Part shown: positions 58,589 to 64,000 of the stretch, piece after piece
How positions within the stretch are numbered: position 1 is the first letter of the stretch
How the letters are laid out: each line of letters begins with the position of its first letter
Assembly (NCBI GenBank): GCA_029782135.1
Contig: JAKOVI010000162.1
Location: forward strand, 1-64,000
Direction of reading: 5' to 3'
From: Bacillota bacterium
GTDB lineage: Bacteria > Bacillota > UBA4882 > UBA10575
Length of the DNA stretch: 64,000 nt
Translations under genes and position numbers: made by a program
Notes under the pieces: model-generated
Seen by the model: only the letters and a program-made list of their open reading frames with translations
Database searches by the model: none
What the model was told of the DNA's origin: nothing

Positions 58589-59623
58589 TCATCTTTTCTT
58601 CATTTGTTTCAATCTTTGTCGTAATTGACCGCAGGCCGCCTCGATCTCTGCCCCTCTTTCCTGCCTGATACTTACTGCGACATTACTCCGTTGCAACGTT
58701 TGATAAAAGCGGCGGAGTGTCGCCGAGGCCGAAGGATGGTAACCGGTACCAGGGACCGGATTATACGGAATCAAATTGACATGACAGAGCCAACCGTTTG
58801 TAAGGGCCAACAACTCCTTAAGATCCTCTTCCCCGTCGTTGACCCCGTCAATCATGATGTACTCTAAAGTCACCCGGCGTTTGGTCCTGGCGGCATAATG
58901 ACGGCCGGCTTCCATTAAGACCGGCAAGGGGTAAGTCCGGTTGAGCGGAATCAGTTCCGATCTTAAATCATCACGGGCGGCATGAAGAGAAATCGCCAAA
59001 TTGATCTGGAGATCCTCTTCAGCCAAACGGTAAATGGCGGGGACAATCCCGCTTGTTGAGATTGTCAGGTGGCGGGCGGCAATACCCAACCCGTAATCGG
59101 CATTCAACAGCCTAATCGCCTTTAAAGTTGCCTCATAGTTGGCCAAAGGTTCACCTTGCCCCATGGCGACCGCATGCGTGATCCGCGTCTTCCGTTCTAT
59201 CCCGATCCGGCGTACCTGATCGACAATCTCGGCAACCCTCAGATTGCGGACGAATCCTTGCTGGCCGGTCGCGCAAAAGGCACAACCAATCGCACAACCG
59301 ACCTGGGTCGAAAAGCAAACCGTTTTACGCCGTTCCTCCGGGATAAAAACACTTTCCACATGACAACCATCTAGTAAACGAAAATAATACTTTTTAGTTC
59401 CATCCGCTGCCTCCCGGGCGCCTTCCTCTGTTACGGCCGCCGTCACCAAACCCTTCTCCGCCAACTGCCGTTGGAAAGCAAGCGGCAGATTACTCATCAG
59501 TGCAAAATCGTCAACTCCTTGTTTGTAGAGCCATTTAAAGATCTGCTCCGCCCGGTAACGAGGTTGCCCCAGGCTTGTTACGAACTCTTCCATCTCCTGA
59601 AGTGTCATTCCAAGGATCTCCAA
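58589..59623 (-). CDS. rlmN: Dual-specificity rRNA/tRNA methyltransferase RlmN
   Basis: RlmN makes 2-methyladenosine at 23S A2503 and in some tRNAs. The 344-residue radical SAM enzyme has CAIGCAFCATGQQG near 109-122, the CxxxCxxC cluster motif, and a Cys near the C-terminus (EAACGQLRQ). The start is TTG at 59623 with GGGGAG 7 bases before it, giving the family N-terminus. Upstream is a 340-base gap. Confidence 0.96.
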   Translation of the reverse strand: MEILGMTLQEMEEFVTSLGQPRYRAEQIFKWLYKQGVDDFALMSNLPLAFQRQLAEKGLVTAAVTEEGAREAADGTKKYYFRLLDGCHVESVFIPEERRKTVCFSTQVGCAIGCAFCATGQQGFVRNLRVAEIVDQVRRIGIERKTRITHAVAMGQGEPLANYEATLKAIRLLNADYGLGIAARHLTISTSGIVPAIYRLAEEDLQINLAISLHAARDDLRSELIPLNRTYPLPVLMEAGRHYAARTKRRVTLEYIMIDGVNDGEEDLKELLALTNGWLCHVNLIPYNPVPGTGYHPSASATLRRFYQTLQRSNVAVSIRQERGAEIEAACGQLRQRLKQMKKR

Positions 59624-59682
59624 ACTACTACTCCCCTCTTCCGCTGCCGTCCTTCGAGTCCTGGCTCGCTTTAATCTTAATC

Positions 59683-59719
59683 GCCGGGGCAGAATGGTAA
59701 GGAAACACCATTCTGGACG
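59683..59719. repeat. Solo terminus of the AGAATGGT repeat family
   Basis: CCGGGGCAGAATGGT and its inverse ACCATTCT are only 8 bases apart (59691-59698 and 59707-59714). The same terminus ends the 216-bp element at 23611-23826. It looks like an element that lost its interior, or a hairpin related to it. A nearby CGAG-CCAGGA-CTCG hairpin at 59653-59666 again shows GGA in a loop. Confidence 0.6.
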
Positions 59720-59876
59720 CGGCTAAATAACTTTCAAGCAACTAGCTAGAAAAAATGCCTTACCACTAGATTGGCCACCATTCAATTTGTTCCTGTAAAA
59801 CAAATAACGAAAGTCAAACTTTTTCAAAGGCACCCCGGGTATTATGCCCCTTTCCCCTCCTGTTTAGTTCATACGG

Positions 59877-59920
59877 CAAAAAGACCCGGGCGGAATGTTC
59901 CTGACATCCTTCGGGTCTTT
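59877..59920 (-). terminator. Intrinsic terminator after spo0A
   Basis: On the minus strand GACCCG and CGGGTC enclose an inner GGATGT/ACATTCC hairpin, followed by TTTTTG. It lies 43 bases past the spo0A stop. Confidence 0.85.
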
Positions 59921-59962
59921 GCAAAATATAATTCGGGCGGGACAACTAGATTACTAATATAT

Positions 59963-60772
59963 CTAATAAGATAGTTTCAGTTGGAGTCGAATCCGGTCCG
60001 CTACTTTAGCAATAAATGAAGCTGCTGTCGGGAAGCGCGCATTCACCCCCTGCGAACTGTCCGTCCCAAACATCTTCTTGAAGGACTCAATGTTCCCTCT
60101 TTCCCAGCCGATTTCGATCGTATGCCGGATCGCCGATTCTACCCCACTGGCGGTCGAGTTGTACTTCTCCGCAATCCGGGGATACAAATTCTTGGTGATG
60201 TTTCCTAAAATGTCTTCTTCCTGGATTGCCATGATGATCGCATCACGCAGGTATGCATAGCCGCGAAAATGTGCCGGGATCCCAATCTCATGGAAGATCT
60301 TGGTGACCTCCAGTTCAAGCTGGTGACGGGAGACTCCTTTGCCCTGTACGGGAAGTGCTTTATACTGGTGCGAACTATCTTTTATGTATTCCTGATTTTG
60401 ACGGCCGAATTGACGGATCCTCTCCAGTAAAGTGTTAATATCAAACGGCTTGACCATGTAATAGACTGCCCCCATCGCGATCAACCGCTGAACCATTGAC
60501 TCTTGTTCGAAAGCGGTCAGAACGATTACTTGAGGCGCATCAGGGAGCTCCGCCAAACGCTCCATCACCCCGATCCCATCCAGATATGGCATGGTAATAT
60601 CAAGGATTAAGAGATCGGGTTTGTACCCCTTAATCATTTCCACAGCCTGTAGGCCATCATAAGCTGTAGCTACCAGCTCCATATCTTCTTGCATATTGAT
60701 GTGTTCAGCAAGGATACTGCATAATTCCCGGTTATTATCCGCCAGAACCACACGGATTTTCCTTTCCTCCAA
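59963..60772 (-). CDS. spo0A: Master sporulation response regulator Spo0A
   Basis: The 269-residue product has a receiver domain with DNNRELC, the phosphorylation Asp in LLILDITMPYLDGIG near 56 and Lys in YMVKPFD. The C-terminal DNA-binding domain has HEIGIPAHFRGYAYLRDAI and the recognition helix block RIAEKYNSTASGVESAIRHT. It controls entry into sporulation. The start is TTG at 60772 with AGGAGGTG 5 bases before it. An 0A-box-like site lies about 40 bases upstream. The usual neighbour spoIVB is absent. Confidence 0.97.
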   Translation of the reverse strand: MEERKIRVVLADNNRELCSILAEHINMQEDMELVATAYDGLQAVEMIKGYKPDLLILDITMPYLDGIGVMERLAELPDAPQVIVLTAFEQESMVQRLIAMGAVYYMVKPFDINTLLERIRQFGRQNQEYIKDSSHQYKALPVQGKGVSRHQLELEVTKIFHEIGIPAHFRGYAYLRDAIIMAIQEEDILGNITKNLYPRIAEKYNSTASGVESAIRHTIEIGWERGNIESFKKMFGTDSSQGVNARFPTAASFIAKVADRIRLQLKLSY

Positions 60773-60808
60773 AAATACACCTCCTCTCCTTTACGTAAAA
60801 AATTACCA

Positions 60809-60821
60809 TTTTTCGTCGAAT
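60809..60821. promoter_or_regulatory. Possible 0A box upstream of spo0A
   Basis: TTTTTCGTCGAAT resembles the 0A box TTTTGTCGAAA with one mismatch in the core. It would fit autoregulation of spo0A. A matching -10 or SigH promoter was not clear. Confidence 0.4.
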
Positions 60822-60872
60822 CATTTCTACACAAAAATCCCATTTCCTGCTCACGAAAAGGAGGTGTTTATC

Positions 60873-61397
60873 TTACGCCGGCGTCTTCTTTTCCCGGTTA
60901 TCCAGTACCATCAGATAAATATCTTTCCAGTGCGGATCAGAATTCCGTTTCAGCATGGCTTTCTTTTTAAAGCCAAGCTTTTTATAGCAATGAATTGCCC
61001 GGTGGTTAAAGGCATAAACCCGAAGATAGAGGAGGTTCAAGCGGAGTTCGTGGAAGACATACTCGATGATCTGCTGCAGGGCTAATGTTCCATAGCCTTT
61101 ATTCCAATACTCTTTTTCCCCAATCCGCACCCGCAGTTCCGCTTCCCGGCGGCGCCAGCAAATATGGTCAAGTTCCAAATCCCCTATTACATTCCCGTTT
61201 TCATCCTCGATCGCGTAAAGCTGGTACTCCTTATGCTGCATCATCTCTTCAAACCAGCGTTCGCATTCCGTTAAATCCTGGGGTAAACCGCGGTCGACAA
61301 ACTGCTCAACCTCGGGGTCGCGATTCCAGATGATCATCTTCTTCAGGTCCTCCTTCCGGAAAGGACGAACCTGAACCGCACTGCCTTGCTCCGACAT
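60873..61397 (-). CDS. GNAT acetyltransferase, RimJ/RimL type
   Basis: The 174-residue product has VQVRPFRKEDLKKMIIWN at the start, IGEKEYWNKGYGTLAL with the acetyl-CoA loop near 95, and VYAFNHRAIHCYKKLGF near 130. It acetylates an N-terminus or small molecule; the substrate is unknown. ATG at 61397 has AAGGAG 9 bases before it. A large-loop hairpin lies upstream and could control it. Confidence 0.88.
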   Translation of the reverse strand: MSEQGSAVQVRPFRKEDLKKMIIWNRDPEVEQFVDRGLPQDLTECERWFEEMMQHKEYQLYAIEDENGNVIGDLELDHICWRRREAELRVRIGEKEYWNKGYGTLALQQIIEYVFHELRLNLLYLRVYAFNHRAIHCYKKLGFKKKAMLKRNSDPHWKDIYLMVLDNREKKTPA

Positions 61398-61461
61398 GAC
61401 TGCCACTCCTTCGTCGACTAAACTTCAATAGGTGCTGCTTCTATGCTTGGACTAAAGAATA

Positions 61462-61536
61462 AAAAGCTCCCTGCGGCCGGTTGATTATTAATCTTCGCCT
61501 CACTGCGGGGTGTTGTGAAAGTAAACGCAGGGAGTT
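61462..61536 (-). terminator. Large-loop hairpin before the acetyltransferase gene
   Basis: On the minus strand CTCCCTGCG pairs with CGCAGGGAG across about 50 bases and is followed by CTTTTTATTC. It is about 65 bases upstream of the GNAT start and about 100 past the dipeptidase stop. A simple terminator for the dipeptidase gene is most likely; the long internal loop, which has its own CGCAG segment, leaves attenuation possible. Confidence 0.55.
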
Positions 61537-61633
61537 AACGAGGATTCTTACCCTAATATTCTTTCACTTCAGGTATAACCCTCTAAGTAAAAACAGGCAG
61601 GATCGTGGGGTTCTGGTCTTTTTAACACCTTTT

Positions 61634-62593
61634 TCAGCTCATTTCTGTAAACTTTTCCGCCAGGAAACGGTAGAGGTTACCCCCGGCCAATTTCCGGATG
61701 ATTTGCTGCTCGAAACCATAGTCCTCCAGGATTTTTAGTAAATAATGAAGGCGGGTGACATCGGTTAAATCGACGGGCGTCTCGTCAATCCCATCCCAGT
61801 CGCTCCCCAAAGCAAGGCAATCTTCGCCTCCAACCGCTAAAAGCATTTCTAGGTGAGGGATCAAATCGCCCGCGCTAACCTCCCCCTCTTTAATAAAGGG
61901 AGGATAAAACGTCAAACCAACCGTCCCCCCGCCCGCCGCTACCATTCTGATCTGCTCGGCAGTAAGATTCCGGCGGTGGGGATACGCAGCATCGACATTC
62001 GCATGGGAAACACAGACCGGCTTCCGTACCAATCCCATCAGGTCTTTGAAGCTCCGGCGCCCCAGATGGGAAAGGTCCAGGATCATCCCTAACGCCTCGG
62101 CACACTCCACGCATTTTTTCCCGAGTGGCGTTAAACCCGGATCCTCCGGAACCGCAACCCCGGACGCAAAAGGGTTCCCCCCGTTCCAGGTCAGCGAGAT
62201 CATGCGAATGCCCAGCAGGTAAAACTCTTCGAGCCGCGCCAGTTTCCCCTCCAAGGGTTCCAAACCTTCAAGCGCTAAAATAATCCCGATCTTACGACTT
62301 TTTTCCCACGTTGCAAAATCATCCCGGGACCGAAGCCAAATCATCGCTTCCCGCAATTGTTCATACTCGGCCTGCCAGTAGTCGATCACTTGACGGGCCC
62401 AGCGGTAAGGCTCCGGCCTGGAGGTCGCACAGATCGCCAACACCTGCAGATCGACCCCCGCATACTGTAATCTGGGTAGATCGAGATGGCGTCCCGGAGT
62501 ATAGCCGGTTAAACTTCCTCCCTCTTCATAGTTTTTAACAAGTGTGTCCGCATGCCCGTCAATCAGCGGATAATAACGGCCGGGTTCCCCCAT
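61634..62593 (-). CDS. Membrane dipeptidase (renal dipeptidase family)
   Basis: The 319-residue zinc enzyme has DGHADT near the start (His and Asp ligands), LALEGLEPL with the bridging Glu near 115, LDLSHLGRRSF, CVSHANVDA and GSDWDGI near 243, the full set of the family. It cleaves dipeptides, including D-amino acid ones, and may help in wall recycling or sporulation. ATG at 62593 has AGAGGAAG upstream. Lies between the GNAT gene and spoVS. Confidence 0.92.
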   Translation of the reverse strand: MGEPGRYYPLIDGHADTLVKNYEEGGSLTGYTPGRHLDLPRLQYAGVDLQVLAICATSRPEPYRWARQVIDYWQAEYEQLREAMIWLRSRDDFATWEKSRKIGIILALEGLEPLEGKLARLEEFYLLGIRMISLTWNGGNPFASGVAVPEDPGLTPLGKKCVECAEALGMILDLSHLGRRSFKDLMGLVRKPVCVSHANVDAAYPHRRNLTAEQIRMVAAGGGTVGLTFYPPFIKEGEVSAGDLIPHLEMLLAVGGEDCLALGSDWDGIDETPVDLTDVTRLHYLLKILEDYGFEQQIIRKLAGGNLYRFLAEKFTEMS

Positions 62594-62657
62594 CCTGCTC
62601 TTCCTCTCTGTAAACTGTCTTCGCCAAAACAATCCGCTATACTGTTAATTTTTGAAA

Positions 62658-62690
62658 CAAAAAAAGAACCTATAACAAAATTTATAGGTC
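62658..62690 (-). terminator. Intrinsic terminator after spoVS
   Basis: ACCTATAA-ATTTTG-TTATAGGT on the minus strand followed by TCTTTTTTTG. It lies about 25 bases past the spoVS stop. Confidence 0.88.
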
Positions 62691-62714
62691 CCAACAGTAG
62701 CTAACCAGGAATTA

Positions 62715-62975
62715 TTATCTCGGTTCAATGATCAGTTTAATCGCTGTTCTTTCTTGTCCATCGATAATAATGTCCGTAAAAGCCGGAATACAAATTAAGT
62801 CAATTCCGCTGGGAGCAACAAAACCTCTGGCAATCGCGACTGCCTTTACCGCTTGATTTAAAGCCCCGGCGCCAATCGCTTGGATCTCCGCCGCACCCTT
62901 CTCCCGTAAAACCCCGGCTAATGCCCCGGCCACCGAATTTGGATTAGACTTTGCCGAAACTTTTAATACCTCCAT
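62715..62975 (-). CDS. spoVS: Stage V sporulation protein S
   Basis: The 86-residue product is a near-complete SpoVS: MEVLKVSAKSNPNSVAGALA, IQAIGAGALNQAVKAVAIAR and a hydrophobic end. SpoVS has an Alba-like fold and affects sporulation and septation. AGGGGG lies about 10 bases before the ATG. The AT-rich upstream region has AGGAATT, which fits a SigH -35 box, but I saw no convincing -10. The order ymdB-spoVS is conserved in Bacillota. Confidence 0.96.
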   Translation of the reverse strand: MEVLKVSAKSNPNSVAGALAGVLREKGAAEIQAIGAGALNQAVKAVAIARGFVAPSGIDLICIPAFTDIIIDGQERTAIKLIIEPR

Positions 62976-63070
62976 TGCTTAATCCCCCTTCTGAAACATT
63001 TCATCTTTGTTAACTATATATTATTATATTTTATACTCACCATAAAATTCCTTTTTATTTTCATTAATTT

Positions 63071-63853
63071 TTACTTGATACTGTAAATTATGCGGTTGAT
63101 CCGGACCGTATTACCACTTTCGTCCAGTTCCAAGTAAACTCCGTTCACTTCGGCGAACCCGGAGGCTACCTCAAACTTAACGGGCCGTTTGGTTAAGAAC
63201 TTTGCAATCGCCAACTCTTTTTTCACCCCAAGCACGGAATCGACCGGGCCGCACATTCCGGCATCAGTAATATAACCTGTCCCACCCGGAAGAATTCTCT
63301 CGTCGGCGGTCGCCACGTGCGTATGGGTGCCTAAGACCGCGGAGGCTTTCCCGTCTAGAAAATTGGCGAGCGCAACCTTCTCGGAGGTTGCTTCGGCATG
63401 AAAATCAACCAGCACATATGGTGTCTTGCTTTTTAAGAATTCAACACTCTCTTCCGCCACGCGAAAAGGACATTCCAATGGCGGTTCAAGGTAAACCTGG
63501 CCTAATAGGTTAAGGATACCGACCTCATAACCATTTTTGGCCACAAACAGACCATACCCTTTCCCTGGTGTCCCCGGTGGATAGTTCGCCGGCCGCAATA
63601 CTTGCTGGAAACGCTCGAAGACCTGGTTAATCTCCCGGTTCTTCCAGGTATGATTCCCCAGGGTAATCACATCAATCCCATGGTTAAGTAATTCCGCCGC
63701 CACCTCTATACTCAGCCCGAAACCGCCGGCCGCATTCTCGCCGTTCGCCACCACCAGGTCCGGAGCGTATTCCTCTTTAATCCGGGGTAGCAATTCTTTG
63801 ACGGCCTTCCGCCCCGGCCGGCCGACGATATCGCCAAGAAAAACAATCTTCAA
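63071..63853 (-). CDS. ymdB: YmdB family metallophosphoesterase (TIGR00282)
   Basis: The 260-residue product has FLGDIVGRPGRKAV, VANGENAAGGFG, TLGNHTWKN, VDFHAEATSEK and GTHTHVATAD, carrying the two-metal site. YmdB is a phosphodiesterase, active on cyclic nucleotides in Bacillus, linked to biofilm and motility choice. The predicted start is TTG at 63853 with AAGGAGG 10 bases before it, which gives the family N-terminus LKIVFLGDIVG. An upstream in-frame start at 63886 overlaps the previous gene. Confidence 0.95.
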   Translation of the reverse strand: MKIVFLGDIVGRPGRKAVKELLPRIKEEYAPDLVVANGENAAGGFGLSIEVAAELLNHGIDVITLGNHTWKNREINQVFERFQQVLRPANYPPGTPGKGYGLFVAKNGYEVGILNLLGQVYLEPPLECPFRVAEESVEFLKSKTPYVLVDFHAEATSEKVALANFLDGKASAVLGTHTHVATADERILPGGTGYITDAGMCGPVDSVLGVKKELAIAKFLTKRPVKFEVASGFAEVNGVYLELDESGNTVRINRIIYSIK

Positions 63854-63882
63854 GCGAGCGCTGCCTCCTTCGCGCAACCCCA

Positions 63883-64000
63883 TCACGGAGAGTCGGAATG
63901 GTTAAAGAGCATAACCCGTCCGTCCTCACGGATCCCGATCAGCTCTTTTTCCTGTTGCGTTTCTTTGATATCTTCCAACATATGATCGATCATTTCTTCC
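63883..64000 (-). CDS. C-terminal end of an unknown protein
   Basis: A 38-codon frame enters from the right edge and stops with TGA at 63883-63885, just before ymdB. It reads EEMIDHMLEDIKETQQEKEL and ends MLFNHSDSP. In many Bacillota rny precedes ymdB, but this end does not look like ribonuclease Y. I do not recognise it. Confidence 0.5.
   Translation of the reverse strand, partial: EEMIDHMLEDIKETQQEKELIGIREDGRVMLFNHSDSP

Larger units (their letters stand above)
59624..59962. other. Intergenic region with a solo repeat terminus and the spo0A terminator
   Basis: No gene is seen in about 340 bases. At 59683-59719 a copy of the AGAATGGT repeat terminus forms a short palindrome. The spo0A terminator lies at 59877-59920. 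Confidence 0.7.

Noticed and set aside
61400-61560. T-box or c-di-GMP riboswitch
   Set aside because: No T-box AGGGTGG core and no c-di-GMP aptamer sequence could be seen; a terminator-like hairpin is all that is supported.

Overview
The window looks like a chromosomal segment of an anaerobic, endospore-forming, probably diderm member of the Bacillota. Sporulation is shown by spo0A, sigK, spoVS, dipicolinate synthase (dpaA/dpaB), a ylbJ-like gene, an alpha/beta SASP, a SPOCS-domain protein, a yqhV-like gene, a YlmC/YmxH-type gene and a 26-residue YjcZ-like ORF. An outer membrane is suggested by a short OstA/LptD-like protein, a LolA-like protein and a 444-residue beta-barrel-like protein next to an RND/MMPL-type exporter. 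H2 metabolism is shown by an electron-bifurcating [FeFe] hydrogenase. Placement near Hydrogenispora/Limnochordia is inference only; there is no rRNA in the window.

Layout. 0-7 kb: exporter/LolA-like/beta-barrel set, tRNA-Ala, an orphan DNA methyltransferase, the OstA-like gene and a peptide-binding protein. 7-14 kb (minus): dapB, dpaA, dpaB, dapG and dapA make lysine and spore dipicolinate, with a PRC-barrel gene and an uninterrupted sigK. 13.7-14.23 kb: a 210-bp tandem repeat carrying a three-way-junction RNA-like fold. 14-23 kb: a degenerate class B PBP, mltG, a DUF1292 gene, ruvX, a baseplate-J-like membrane protein, an AlkP-like multispanning protein and an AI-2E family transporter. 23.6-23.8 kb: a dispersed inverted-repeat element containing a diverged copy of the same junction. 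23.9-35 kb: thpR, a membrane metallophosphoesterase, a short FtsH-like protease with a membrane partner, an HD-GYP/CheX pair, an L,D-transpeptidase, a polymer-forming membrane protein, a Ski2-like helicase and an acetyltransferase.

35-44 kb: one redox regulon. Rex, a thioredoxin-like ferredoxin, a PAS-containing sensory [FeFe] hydrogenase, a SpoIIE-type phosphatase and hydC-hydB-hydA lie head to tail on the minus strand, with Rex operator-like palindromes before rex and before the ferredoxin gene. 43.9-44.6 kb: a five-tRNA operon (Lys-Glu-Val-Asp-Phe) with a consensus promoter. 44.7-51.4 kb: SPOCS protein, DMT transporter, a second AlkP-like membrane protein, SASP and ylbJ/yqhV/DUF441.

51.5-59.6 kb: envelope signalling. 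ireB(reoM)-murA are coupled by a one-base overlap. Upstream lie rlmN, an FHA gene, prpC, prkC, rsgA, rpe and a CheX-like gene, so the kinase, phosphatase, pThr reader, a known type of kinase substrate and its target MurA are all within 8 kb. 60-64 kb: spo0A, a GNAT gene, a membrane dipeptidase, spoVS, ymdB and the end of an unknown gene. UUG and GUG starts are common, and most transcription units end in clear intrinsic terminators.
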